Source: Costus lasius (Eukaryota; Streptophyta; Magnoliopsida; Zingiberales; Costaceae). From it: DNA of 64,000 nt. Both the position numbers and the translations under genes were made by a program. The DNA lies in contig CM050446.2 of the NCBI GenBank assembly GCA_027563935.2, positions 25,547,501 through 25,611,500 on the forward strand. The letters run 5' to 3'. Under the pieces are notes generated by a model, which saw nothing but the letters and a program-made list of their open reading frames with translations, did no database searches and was not told where the DNA came from. Below, in pieces: positions 36,136 to 48,521 of this stretch (its first letter is position 1; every line of letters begins with the position of its first letter).

Positions 36136-36313
36136 TACAGTGGAGCAAGAATTTGAATCAGAAGCTATGTAAGAATTTTGGAACCTGAAAACAGATCTAA
36201 CAGATCCTGGTGAAATCAACATGCAAGTTGAAGCAACGACAGTGAGAAGGACTATGGAGGTTCTGGAAACACGCGAGACTAGGTTTTCCATAGAAAATAC
36301 GGTCGGGATATTT

Positions 36314-36798
36314 AAAAAAGCGATAAGTGAAAGAATCACGGGCGTGAAAAATATCACGCCCAACCCGTGATTCTTTTTGTCCTTTACCATATAGAATCAT
36401 GGGTGTAATAAAACTCACGCCGCACTCGTGATTCTTTCTATCCATTTACCATATAGAATCACGAGCGTAAAAAATATCATGCCCAACTCGTGATTCTTTC
36501 TGTCCCTTTACCATAGAATCACGAGTGTGATAAAAATCACGCCGCACCCGTGATTCTTTTAGTCCATTTACCATATAGAATCATGGGCGTGAATAATATC
36601 ATGCCCAACCCGTGATTCTTTCTATCCCTTTACCATATAGAATCACGGGTGTGATAAAACTCACGTCGCGCCTATGATTCTTTATTTCCATTTACCATAT
36701 AGAATCACGGGCGTGACAAATATCACGCCCCACCCGTGATTCTTTTTGTCCCTTTACCATATAGAATCACGAGTGTGAAAAATATCACGCCACACAAA
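36314..36798 (-). repeat. 62-bp palindromic tandem array (right, inverted arm)
   Basis: About eight units, each with ACCATATAGAATCACG followed by a CGTGATTCTTT end. They are the reverse complement of the units at 34151-34645 and keep the 62-bp period. The two arms frame the ORF at 34832-36135 symmetrically, about 180 bases from each end of it. Confidence 0.9.
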
Positions 36799-36799
36799 T

Positions 36800-39160
36800 T
36801 CTACGAACTTTTTGTTGCATTCTTCTATAGTCTGTATAGATTTTATGAACTTCTAAGGGCATTCTACTATAATGTGCATAGATTCTACGAAGTTTTAAGT
36901 GGATTATACTATAATCTGTATAGATTCTATAAACTTTTAAGGGCATTCTACTATAATGTGCACAGATTCTGTGAAGTTTTAAGTGGATTTTACTATAATA
37001 TATACAGATTCTACAAACTTTTAAGGCATTCTACTATAATGTGCACAGATTTTATGAAGTTTTAAGTGGATTCTACTATAATATGTATAGATTCTACGAA
37101 CTTGTAAGCACATTCTACTCTAATCTATACAGATTCTACGAACTTGTAAGTGGATTCTACTTTAATCTGTACATATTCTATGAACTTTTAAGGGCATTCT
37201 ACTATAATCTGTACAAATTTTACTTTTCTTTTAAGGACATTCTACTATAATGTGCATAGATTTTATGAAATTTTAAGAGCATTCTACTATAATATGCACA
37301 GATTCTACAAAGTTTTATGTGGATTCTACTATAATCTGTACAGATTCTACGAACTTGTAAGGACATACTACTATAATATATACAGATTCTACGAACTTGT
37401 AAGTGGATTCTACTATAATCTGTACATATTTTATGAACTTTTAAGGGTATTCTACTATAATCTGTACAGATTCTACTTTTCTTTAAACGGCATTCTACTA
37501 TAATGTGCACAGATTCTATGAACTTTTAAGGGCATTCTACTTTGGGGTGTCCAAACGGTTCAACCCGAACCGAACAGCAACAAAAAATCCAAACCAAAAC
37601 CGAACTGAACCCGAACCAAAATTTCGGTTCAGGTTTGGTTAGGTTTGTGTTAAACCAAAATTAATTAATTAATTATATATATATATATAGCTTGTTTATA
37701 CTATTATATTATTACTTTTTAATTAAAAATAAAAATATAATATATTTTATACAATTAAAATAATAATATTACATATTTTATATAATTAAAAATAATAATA
37801 TAATATATTTTATATAAAAATATTAATATTATATTTAAATTTTGGTTTGTTCGGTTGAACCCGAACCGAACCGAATTGCACCAAACCGAAAATCGAACCG
37901 AAATTTTGTTTACCCATCTTAAACTGAATCGAATTTGGCTTGAACCGAACCGAATCGACCGAACCAAAAATTTTGATTCGGTTCGGTTCATCGAGTTGAA
38001 CCATTTTTTGGACACCCCTAATTCTACTATAATGTGCACATATTCTACGAAGTTTTAAGTGGATTCTATTATAATCTGTACAAATTCTATGAACTTTTAA
38101 GGACATTCTACTATAATATGCACAGATTCTATGAAGTTTTAAGTAGATTCTACTATAATCTATATAGATTTACGAACTTTTAAGGGCATTCTACTATAAT
38201 CTGTACAGATTCTACTTTTCTTTTAAGGGTATTCTACTATAATTAGCACCCTTCTACGAACTTTTTGTTGCATTCTACTATAATGTGCACAGATTCTAAG
38301 AACTTTTTTTTTTGCATTCTACTATAATTTGTAAAGATTCTACGAACTTTTTAGGGCCTTTGCCTCTTAACATATAAACTCAACCTATATAAATACAAAT
38401 TGTACAAACAGCATAAACTCAACCTATATAAATACAAATTGCCTACGAAGTTTTAAGTGGATTCTACTATTATTTGTATAGATTCTACGAACTTTTAAGG
38501 GCATTCTACTATAATGTGCACAGATTCTACGAAGTTTTAAGTGGATTCTATTATAATCTGTATAGATTCTATGAAGTTTTAAGGGGATTCTACTATAATC
38601 TGTGCAAATTCTACTTTTCTTTTAAGAGCATTCTACTATAATTAGCACCCTTCTACGAAATTTTTATTGCATTCTACTATAATATGCACAGATTCTATGA
38701 ACTTTTTGTTGCATTCTACTATAACATGTAAAGATTCTACGAACTTTTTAGGTTCTTTGCCTGTTAACATATAAACTCAACTTGTATAAACACAAATTGT
38801 ATAAACAGTATAAACTCAACCTATATAAATACAAATTGCCTACGAAGTTTTAAATGGATTCTACTATAATCTGTACAGATTCTACGAACTTTTAAGGCCA
38901 TTCTACTATAATCTACACAGATTATATGAAGTTTTAAGTGGATTCTATTATAATCTGTACAAATTTTGTGAACTTTTAAGGACATTCTACTATAATTTGT
39001 ACAGATTCTACTTTTCTTTTAAGGATATTCTACTATAATTAGCACCATTCTACAAACTTTTTGTTGCATTATACTATAATGTGCACAGATTCTACAAACT
39101 TTTTGTTGCTTTCAACTATAATCTATAAAGATTCTACAAACTTTTTATGGCCTTTGCCTG
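36800..39160. repeat. 42-bp tandem array built on ATTCTAC, over 40 units
   Basis: The basic unit joins AGATTCTACGAACTTTTAAG to a CATTCTACTATAATGTGCAC-type half. Two unit variants (with GTGGATT or GGGCATT) tend to alternate, giving higher-order 84-bp units. The array is interrupted by the hAT MITE at 37542-38020 and by short AACATATAAACTCAACC blocks from about 38360 on. Because 42 is a multiple of three, 14-residue peptide repeats appear in open frames on both strands; these are probably not proteins. Confidence 0.9.
37542..38020 (+). mobile_element. hAT-type MITE, copy 1, TSD ATTCTACT
   Basis: The 479-bp element has 11-bp termini TTGGGGTGTCC and GGACACCCCTA (one mismatch) and a perfect 8-bp duplication ATTCTACT (37534-37541, 38021-38028), as hAT transposases make. 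Inside, both subterminal parts consist of GAACCGAACC-like repetition, and the centre is an AT-rich block with TA runs. It has no coding capacity. A related copy in inverted orientation lies at 60988-61440. Confidence 0.92.
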
Positions 39161-40228
39161 TTAACATATAAACTCAACCTGTATAAATACAAATTGTATA
39201 AATTGCATAAACTCAACCTATATAAATATAAATTGCTTAAACAACATAAACTCAACCAATATAAAGACAAATTGTATAAACATCATCAACCAATATAAAG
39301 ACAAATTGTATGAACATTATCAACCAATATAAATACAAATTGTTTAATCGGCATAAACTTAACCTCTATAAACATATTGTATAAACAGCAATTACAAAAT
39401 TGCATAAAATCAAATTACAATAATGGTACACATTGTCTAATAATAGAATAATTAGCTACTATAAATTATGTTGGTGTGGCAAATTGGGATCAAACTACGA
39501 CAGAGCATTGCGAGAGCCTTCATCGGAACACTTTAGGATGGAAAATGAGTTTAGTACCAACTTTTAAGGGCATATCATTACTGTATATATCAGGTAAACA
39601 TACTTACGTAATAAGAAGTTGTTCCCATCATCATGACACTATGGGAATTGGATTTCTAGAGAAATTTGTTGACTTGGTGCAGGTGTCTATGTTATAATAG
39701 TAGAACATTAGTATTGGTTATTGACATTATGTACAATAGCATACATATACGGTAGATGCAAATGGATGTGGATGTGTAGATGGCATGGGAACATGAACAT
39801 GAACACAAATTACAAATACAACATTAGTATTGTTAAACATCTATAAAATTCATACTATTGACAATGTAAGTACATATCCAGTCGCAGCAAATGAATGCGT
39901 AGGAGGCATGGGCACAGTAGCCTATTAACATATTACAAGTAGAACATTAGTATTGGTAAAAATATACAAAAATGTAATATAAGGAACAAGTGTATACATG
40001 TGTAGAAGAAAATGGATGTGTAGGAGGCATGGGAACATGACCCTAAACACAAATTACAAGTACAACATTAGTATTGTTAAAAATGTATAAAAGTTAAGAT
40101 TATTGACAATGTAAGTACATATTGTGAAGCAACAAATGGATGCGTATGAGGCATGAGAACAGGAGGCTATGTATATCTCCCACTCCTTGTGTTTGCCTTT
40201 GATGCGGCAGTTTTTTTGGGTCATTTTT
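39161..40228. other. Inner MULE spacer, no gene
   Basis: To about 39420 it holds repeated AACTCAACCTATATAAATAC / ACAAATTGTATAAAC phrases. From 39700 to 40180 a loose repeat of about 120 bp recurs (ATGGATGTG...GGCATGGGAACA...ACAAATTACAAGTAC phrases). No domain-bearing frame was seen. Confidence 0.5.
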
Positions 40229-42530
40229 CTAGGACATTTTTCTTCCTTTCTCTCTTGGAACTTTCTTGACAGCTGAAGTCTTTATGCTGATAGTTATGTC
40301 TGGACCAAGATCATTGTTGTCATTATCTACGTCCTCACCTTGCTGATCAACATGCAGTATGTTCTGCACATCTACCCTCAATTTATCAACGGCTATTTCA
40401 ATCTTCTCAAGGGCTTGCCTGGAATGTTGACTTAGTGTTGCAAGATAGTATTGTTTCTGGCATATGCGCTTATACATGGAGGTTAAGATCTCTTTTCCAT
40501 TCCCATCAATGGCAGGTGGACAATTATTCGAACCATTGTCATCTCTTGGATACTTTGTCCACCTTTTCAGTATATAATATTGGAGTAGGGAACACACATT
40601 ATTAACAGTCAATACCTTGAATGCATGCCTACACAAAATTCTTGTTCGCTCAAATAATTTGCATATGCAATTCACAATAATGAAAGAAGAGTTGTAAGTC
40701 ACGACTTCAGATCTAGGCATGCTAGCAAAGGTTAATATATATGTCTTTACATTAGAATCACAATCAACACTCATTGAATCTACACACCATTCTACATGAT
40801 TCATAAATTGGTCAGCCACCTCCTCATAGATTACTCTGGTGTAGACCGCAGCAGCTTCCTTTAAAATATTCCCAAAAATTGCAATTGGTGTACTATTCCT
40901 GCTCTTGAAGTCATATTTGGTTTCTTTCTCACGAAAAAATTTAAGAGTCTTATCATATTGATCCAAGAATTCAAATAAAGATAGTTTTTTCTGGAAAAAT
41001 CTCTTAAAGTGAGCATTCATGATCTCACTACGTTGTGTGGTGGTCATGTCAACAAAGAATGTCTCCACCCGATAGCTTGCAACTCATTTGTCATGAAGAT
41101 GGTAAAAATTAATAATCCATGCATTATCACATAAATTATATTTATGTAATAGATCCTCTCATAGTTTTTCAAATATTTCAATAGTGCAATTCTCATAAAT
41201 ACAGTGTTTGAAATCTTGGACAAATCTAGGAAATGTGTGAATCACCTGAGATAGGTGCATAGCTGTGTTTTGAAATATGTGCCATAGGCAAAGTCGATGG
41301 GATGTAGTTGGCATTACAATTTATATAGCTTTTGAAATAGCAACTGATTGATCTGTGAATATGGTGAGAGGAGGTCGCACGGACATTGCTTGTAAGAAGA
41401 TCTCAAATAACCAAATAAAAGAATCAGCAAACTTGTGATATAATAAAGCAGCACCAAGAATAATTGTTTGCTTATGGTGATTTAAGCCAACAATAGGAGC
41501 AAATGACATATCATACTCATTTGTCTGAAATGTGGTATCAAAACATATTACATCACCAAAATATACACAATAATCTATAATAGATCTACCATCTGCCCAA
41601 AAAAAGTTTGCAATCTCTCCTGTTTCGTGAGCTTGAATAGCATAAAAAAACAAAGGATTAGCTAGTCATCATTCCTTCAAATACTTAAGTATACCACGCA
41701 TTTCTTTACCATCTAATGTTTTCTTTCTACGTTTTTTAATATAGTTTGTGCTATCGTCTCTTATAAACCCAACTTCATTGTTGTTTACCTCAGACTGAAA
41801 ATAATTATAAATATGATGGGCTTTTATACCAGACTCTATCATTTGATCTATAAGAGCACGCTAAAAAGGTAGAATCTTTTTGTGCGATCTTAGCAATGTG
41901 GACCTTATTGGTGATGTCATCGGATGGTTATGATTAATCTCTACTTTTGATAAGGTCCAAACCTTATTCAAGTCAATTTTGAATTCAACTCGAGCCATAC
42001 AGTTGGTTCTTTGTCTCAGGTTGAGGTTTCTTGATTCTTTGGGTTTCACGCATTTGCCTCATCCCTTGTTTACTACAAACAAATTTATGAAATCTTAAAC
42101 TCTCATCTTTCCTACGTTTCACGTGATATCTATTAACACTAAAACCTAATCTTTTCTCATATTCATTATAAAAAATTATATGCTTCAGTTTCACCATAAA
42201 AAATCATACCGACTATTGGGACAATAGATGACGTCTTAGTATTCTCATTTCTTGTAGAATCCTCCTTGGTGTTCTCAACTTTCACTGATACATATGTTGC
42301 ATTGTCATCATCTTCCTGTTAACATTTCACATATTCATCATATAGATTTCACCTCAATTGAAACATTGAATATAGATTTTACATAATAGTTCATATATAT
42401 TCTTACCAATTTTACTTCATTCAGGTCATATTTAGGTTGAGATAGCATATCTTGTTCTTCTTCTGACTCTTTTGACGACTCCCATCCAAGTAGATCATTG
42501 CATGTCATTAGCTCCTCACCCTTCTCCATA
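40229..42530 (-). pseudogene. FAR1/mudrA-like MULE transposase, broken
   Basis: Read leftward from about 42530: an acidic start (MEKGEELMTCNDLLGWES), then FAR1-type N-terminal sequence GMIFYGETEAYNF. A one-base frameshift leads to YNEYEKRLGFSVNRYHVKRRKDES and HKFVCSKQG, and another frame change to RTNCMARVEF and EINHNHP. The MULE transposase domain follows at 41321-41653 (GDVICFDTTFQTNEYDMSFAPIVG, TIFTDQSVAISKAI, with the first two acidic catalytic residues visible in CFDTTF and FTDQS). A 279-codon C-terminal frame (40229-41068) contains the SWIM zinc finger CICKLFERTRILCRH. Stops and at least three frame changes show that it no longer makes a full transposase. The intact family binds the TIRs and excises the element. 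Confidence 0.88.
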
Positions 42531-43084
42531 CCCTTCTCTATATTGTCTAAGAGTCTTCTTAGCCACAATAGTATTATAATTTCTAGAAATTCAAATTAGG
42601 GCAAATAACTAACATAATCAGGAACAACGAAACTAACACAAAGAAGTTTAATAAACCTTCATATTCTACGCAATCAAATTTTGACTTCTCATCTACAACA
42701 TAAAATTTGGAATAACTACTAACTTCCGCATGCAGAGTAAAATTGAAAGAAAAGAGATAAGAAATTAAAGAAGATTGTGTTTACAATGGGAAACAGATAT
42801 CTTGCTATCTAAACGCAGAAATTATTGCCAGCACAAAGAGGGCGGGGAGGACGTTACCTGGACAAGGAGGCAGAGTTCGCGAAGCTAAAACGGGTGGTCG
42901 GAGGAAGAAAACTTGGGAGGAGAAGTGCTAGACGCAGAGGAAGGAGTAGTCACTGACGGGAGAAGACGAAAGAGCGCCCTTTTCTAGCGATAGAGAGGGA
43001 AAAATCAACGAAAGGTTTTGGGATTTCGATGACACTCTCATCTGTGCTGGCGGGAAGTGGAGACAAGGAAAGGGAAGGAAGCGT

Positions 43085-43292
43085 TTTAGGATGTCTGTGC
43101 CAGCGGGAAGTCGAGGAGACGAAGCACAAAGGGTTTCCGAGGTTTTGAAAATAGTTAACCCTAGATGCGGTAACTCGAGTTAAAGTATCTTTGAGATTCG
43201 TGTGGTTGTACTAGCTTCAAGATTCGTGTTTAAGTAATAGCAGACCTCTTCCTTTGATTAGAATGTAGGGTCCCTGCACAGGTTTTTTTTCC
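43085..43292 (-). repeat. Right TIR of the MULE
   Basis: It is the inverted match of 29939-30150, ending with TTTTTTTTCC. It is followed by the target duplication GGTCTAAAA. Confidence 0.9.
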
Positions 43293-43301
43293 GGTCTAAA
43301 A

Positions 43302-45452
43302 GATGATAGGAGTGGGCCTATGCCATATATAACTCATAAAGAGGACAAAAGGAAATGCTCTTCTCACATTAATCTTCCCTACAAATTCTACTTTAAAATT
43401 AATACAAAAGATGGAGATTTCCCCTAGTTCTTTTTTTTTAACATAATTTAATTTTATTTTTTTAAAAAAAATAGTGCCTTTGACATATATCATTTTTTTC
43501 CTTATTTTCACTTTTATATTTGTTTCTTCTCTTTTCATCATCTTTTCTTATCTCTCATCTTATTATCCTTTTTTTCTAGCATCTTCTCTCCAAACCAATG
43601 TCTTGATTTTAACACGTGGTTCCAAATGATTACAGTAACTACTCATGCTTATTTTAAAAAAAAAAAGAAAAAAAATCAAACATGATATTATGTGCACGAG
43701 CAATTATTAGTTTTGGATTTAGTTTGACGTAGAATGATTAAGCTTGATTTTTTTAAATAGCTTGATCCATTCCTAAATACTAGTTTATCACAAAGAAATT
43801 TGGGGCTGTTGACTAACTAATAATGGACTGTTGAGTTGGCTTAGAATTTTGTTACAAAGTGACTTTTGTCTTTTGATTTACTAGAAGTGGGTTATTAACA
43901 TTGCTGAAGAGCTAGTTTTTAGTCTAAAATTGCGGAATCTTATGCCCTGTTGGAAGTAGCTCAATGACCAAATATGAGAAATCTATTCTCAAATCACATA
44001 AAAAGTGGGTTAGTAACTAGACTCGAGAGAGAGAGTGGCATATTTTGACCTTAGATTAGTGTAAGAGTATCTCCAACAAGTACTTGAGAATCTTGTTTCC
44101 TTTTAATTCTTACCTCTAACATACACAGTAGGTATGAATGCTATTATAATGCTTTGTGGCAAAACATATTTACTCTTTGTAGAATGTGGATGTCATTTTA
44201 AGGGGATCATTAGTTAATGGATATTTTGAAATATGATTGGTGATTAGAGTGCATTAAATTCTTTACTAGAGGGCATCAAGCATGAGTGTGCATTATCATG
44301 AGTAGCCTTGTACATGTAGAGATGTACCATGTGTAAATAAGCCTTAAAGTTTAGATCACTAATCATTTGCTTCTTTTAGGAGTTGGGAGATGGAGAAAGG
44401 CACTTAACCCTTTGTCAAGTTTTAGCATATGCATAAGGGATGATTATCAACCTCCTCCAAATTTAATGCAAATAACATCATAGGGTCTTAAGTTTCCTCT
44501 CTGGTTTAGACAATGGTGTAGGTCGTAAGTCAAGCATTAAAACCTTTTTTTTCTTATGTGGTGGCATAAGTAGCAAGAGAGTTAGTTTTCCCTTTCTTAA
44601 TATACATTTGCAAAAAAAAAATAAAGGGGAATTAATCCCAATATCACTAGGTCTTGACCTTTTGTAAAATGCAATGATGCAAGCAAGTAGGGGCAGCAAC
44701 CTCTCGTCAATACTAAGTTGTTTCTAATCTTATCTTCTGGTGATGCAACTAAGAGAAAATTTGCTAAATGTGTGTTTTGAGCATGATATAGGTGGTAATG
44801 TAGATCAAATTGTCAATGAATAGGATAAACACATCAAGGTAACGATTAATGAGAAGAAGGTAGAAACAAGTTCCAATTTGGCTCCCCTTATTCTATTTTG
44901 CTAACGTTATGTATGTTGTATTGATACCTTATGTTGGATATAGAGGAACTTTTGATAACTTTATTTGAACACTGCTTATACCAGGTTTGGGGTGAGTTAG
45001 AATTGTGTTTTTGATAATTATAGAAGGAAATGGTGTTGGTCTTGCTTTCTAGCTTAAAAAATTGCACATTCAAAGATGTCCCATTTAAACAAATGTGTTT
45101 TTCATGTTGTGGATTACATTTGTATATCAACCAAGGTAAGATATAGAAAGGACTATGTTGATTATTAATTTAAGATAGGAGAGATGAAGATGGGGTAACT
45201 AAAAATTTGGTGTAGTCCTAATTTTTATAGTTGTGAGTTTTTATCACAAGATATGGATTAATCATGATTGGACACATTTCAAAATTCATTTTTTTTTTCT
45301 TTTACTTGCCACTTAGTTGGAATTCACCAATAAGCATTAGTTTTGACAAGTCAATTTAATTAACCATGTATAAAAAAATCATTGTTAATTGTTAAAATTG
45401 TACGCAAAATTAAAGATAAAAAATATCATAAAATAAGATAAGTTGTAAATGA
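43302..45452. other. AT-rich intergenic DNA, no gene
   Basis: No coding region, RNA gene or element ends were recognised; all open frames are short and without domains. Confidence 0.6.
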
Positions 45453-47194
45453 TGTCTCGCCCAACCCAATTGGGCCTTTGACGGAGGAGTCAAAATTAGC
45501 CCAAATCCCTTATCAATTCGATCGACTGCCATTTGAATAATGTTATGCCAGCCTAATGTTAAGGCCCAACCCAATTACTCCGTTGACCAAACGGTCAAAA
45601 TCGGCCCAGACCTTTGGAGAAATCGGGAAACGATTTTAGGGGAAAAATAAAGCGCAGCGCCGCCACGATCAAACGTCTCCGCGGCCGGAGATCTTCGCGA
45701 ACCCAGTAGGAACTGACGCCGGCCGATGATCAATTGCCAGGTGGCGATGCCGAGCAGACAAGGAAGGGTGGCGCACGCGAAGATCACAATCAGCGAACGA
45801 TTTTGGGGGATCAGGCGTGCAAAGCTTCGACCACGGCAATGTCGCTTTGTCGCCGGCTTCTGATGGCGTCGCAACCCACGCGTAGCCACGTGGAAACGTT
45901 GCAGTAGAGACAGCTGAACAAGACGGCCGCGTGGAGCAGAGAATGCGAACAACGTTCGCACGCGAGCTCGAGGAGGAACGCAGGGGCGGCAATCGAAGCT
46001 GAAACTGCCGCGTCTTTGGTGAACTAGCGAAGGGCTTCCGAGACAAATCCTCACGTAAAGATCGCAATCGGGAAGGAGATCTGCTCGAAGCTGCAAACAG
46101 CTGAGCGTTCAGTCACTGTCGCGTGAACACAGCCGCCATGTGCGTCTGGTCAGGCGGAGGCGAAGCGACGCAGGAATGCCTATAAAGAGGCAAGGCGTCA
46201 AGCTTCTGAGAGAGAAAGAGAGAGGCTGCGGGACTGAACTTGAGGTAGAGAACGAGCGAATGGTAAACGAAGAGGGCGAACGACTGTAAGAAGGAACGAA
46301 CGGTGGACTCGTGAGCAGAGGTCGGCTTTCAGGCGATCGAATCTCGCCATAAACCACGATTCCGCCCTTCCTTCCGTTTCCCCTCTCTTCAAACTCGGCG
46401 GCGCCGGCGAGGGATTGTGAACCCCCTCTCGGTGCGCTCCGGTGGGTGGGTGGTGAGGAACGGAGCATCGGCAGCGTCGAGTTCTCCCCGTAGCCTCTCC
46501 TCTTCCCGTTTTCCTCTCTTTCTCCTTCGACGAGCCCTAGGTCTCCGACCTTGGGCTACGCCGAGTTCGTACCCTTCGTGAAGCACCGGCTAGTAACAGA
46601 GACGGGGAAAATGTGCCGTGCAACCTTGTTACCCAACCAGTCTGGGCAATCAGTGGAAGTTTTACTTTTAACCCTACTGCGATGTTTATTCGTGTACATT
46701 AACTTTTTTTGTGTAATAGACTTTGCACCAAGATACGTGCTTGGAAGCTTACGCGTCCCTTCTGCGATCACACTACCTTCGGCGAAAATTTTTTCTTCTC
46801 ACTTCATCGCGAACAACGCGAGCTTCGCGTCTTGCATGCATACGTGGCGTTAGGCTTCGGATGCAGACGCATTTTCGGGTTTTGGGCAGCAGGACGGAAG
46901 CGAACATATCGGGTTCGGATCCTTTGAGCTAAAGGTATAAAACCCTCTTTCATATTTCTAATTTTAGTGTTGACGTGGCTTCTTTTTCTCCTATTTGGCG
47001 ATTCTGGACTGGACGAGGCTGAGGGGAACACACTCAAGTGTGTCCCTGCCAGTCAAGCTAGACCTGAACCCAAAACAACTAAAATGGTACCTTGCGTGGG
47101 ATCTTATTTGATTTGGCCTTGTATGACATTTTAAAATTGTTGTAATAATTTTACATAGCTGATTTGGTGTATTATGCTATAACAGGGCGTGACA
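45453..47194 (+). mobile_element. Probable solo LTR, 1.7 kb, no TSD found
   Basis: The stretch begins TGTCTCGCCC and ends GGGCGTGACA, a 10-bp inverted terminal match with one mismatch and TG...CA ends, as in many gypsy LTRs. A TATA box lies at 46181-46187 (TATAAAGAGG). The middle (about 45640-46600) is much more GC-rich than its surroundings and gives long but domain-free frames on the minus strand. No 5-bp duplication is seen (AATGA to the left, TCTAG to the right), so the copy is old or arose by recombination between elements. Confidence 0.55.
46181..46187 (+). promoter_or_regulatory. TATA box of the 45453-47194 LTR
   Basis: TATAAAG about 730 bases into the LTR, followed by a purine-rich leader. 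It supports the plus orientation of this LTR. Confidence 0.4.
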
Positions 47195-48176
47195 TCTAGC
47201 ATATCATCATGAGTTAAACAAATTAGTCCGCCTCTAGTTTTAGTTTAATTATGCAAATTTTAGATCCACACTTCCTATGGCATTGTTAATTTATACTAAT
47301 CCAATACAAGTGTAAAATTTTGCTCATGCATTCCTGCATCTAATGACTCATACATATTATATGTTAATAAATCGTGTATTTTACGTGAAAAAGTTTATTT
47401 ATTTGTAACCTAAATGTAGTTATGCAAAACTCAAATGGGCATGACTTCACAACACTATTTTAATTATAAAAAATGCAAATATTTCTTCTGTAATTTATAC
47501 AATTTACGTATAATCCACTTAATAGAAGAGCAAATAAATCCATATATATCTTTCATATATTATAAAATTATATATCACAATGAGTTGAGATGTTAAATTG
47601 CCTATTAATTCAAACATAATTTATGCATAGCTCAAATCCACATAGATGTAGTTTATTTGTCAAATTACTAGTTATTGCATTCAAATAATAGAATTAAAAG
47701 ATATGAAAAATACACTACTCTATTTGGAAAGGAAAAAAGAAAAATATAAACTAAAATTATGGCGCATGCAACTGAGCTAATAGGCCAATGGCATTTGTAT
47801 GAAATTAGTCTTATATAACTAACTTGTAAACAATGACACTAACTATTTGTCAACCAAACTAATCCAGTTTGACCAACTCAATCAATCTTTTTTTTTGTTT
47901 CTTTACACATTGGATTTCACGCTAACCAAACCATTTATTCCTTTTGCCTAATTGAGTTTTAATTTGAATAGTGAGAAACACGCATTCTATTGATGTATTT
48001 TGCAAATATCAACAAGGACAGCGCATTAACGTTTAATCTTTAAGAAAGTTGAGGTAACTCCGCTAGCTGATATATATTAAGGAGAACGTAGTACAACCTT
48101 GCATATATATCTATATATAATAATAATAATATGACAAGCAAAAACAAGTTCTTTTATCCGACAGAACGAACTCGTC

Positions 48177-48208
<32 letters not shown>

Positions 48209-48521
48209 AGAAAATTACGAGGCGAGACGTCACAGAAGAATAATAAAATTAAAAGAGCGAAACAGCCTACACTGCTCTTTCTCCTAGACCTTCAACCCAT
48301 GAACAGTGCATTTTGGTTGTCATACAGCTATCTATCTTAAAAGTGTGTTAGATACACATGATTCGTCCATTTTCAAGACGCTTGTCTTCCGACTCACATC
48401 ATCGTTATACTTGAACCAATAACCTCAACGTTTCCTAAGAAATCTCAGCGCATAATAAGAAAAGTAGCAAGTCCAAACCAACCCTCCCAAAACTTGATGG
48501 TAAAAAACCCTCGATATTCAT
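47195..48521. other. AT-rich DNA and 3' flank of the PDE327-like gene
   Basis: No gene is seen. An (AT)n run of about 30 bases lies at 48177-48207. The last few hundred bases should contain the 3' UTR of the minus-strand gene that ends at 48522. Confidence 0.5.

Larger units (their letters stand above)
29939..43292. mobile_element. Large Mutator-like element (MULE) with ULP-like gene, 13.35 kb
   Basis: Terminal inverted repeats of about 210 bp begin GGAAAAAAA at both ends and match at roughly 85 percent by eye. A perfect 9-bp duplication GGTCTAAAA (29930-29938 and 43293-43301) is the hallmark of Mutator-type transposition. Inside lie a plus-strand gene with a C48 (Ulp1-type) protease domain (30958-33806), a minus-strand FAR1-like transposase (about 40229-42530), and a minus-strand ORF between them (34832-36135). 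The combination of mudrA-like transposase and ULP-like protease is known from plant Kaonashi-type (KI) MULEs. All three coding regions carry stops or frameshifts, so this copy is decayed. More than 4 kb of the interior is tandem repeats, and one hAT MITE has inserted into it. Confidence 0.92.

Noticed and set aside
37755..38106. Open frames rich in RFGSVRFG-type peptides
   Set aside because: They are translations of the GAACC repetition within the hAT MITE; the same occurs at 60987-61193.
45575..46468. Long minus-strand frames in GC-rich DNA
   Set aside because: No domain, overlapping frames of similar length, and the stretch lies within an LTR-like block with its TATA box on the other strand.
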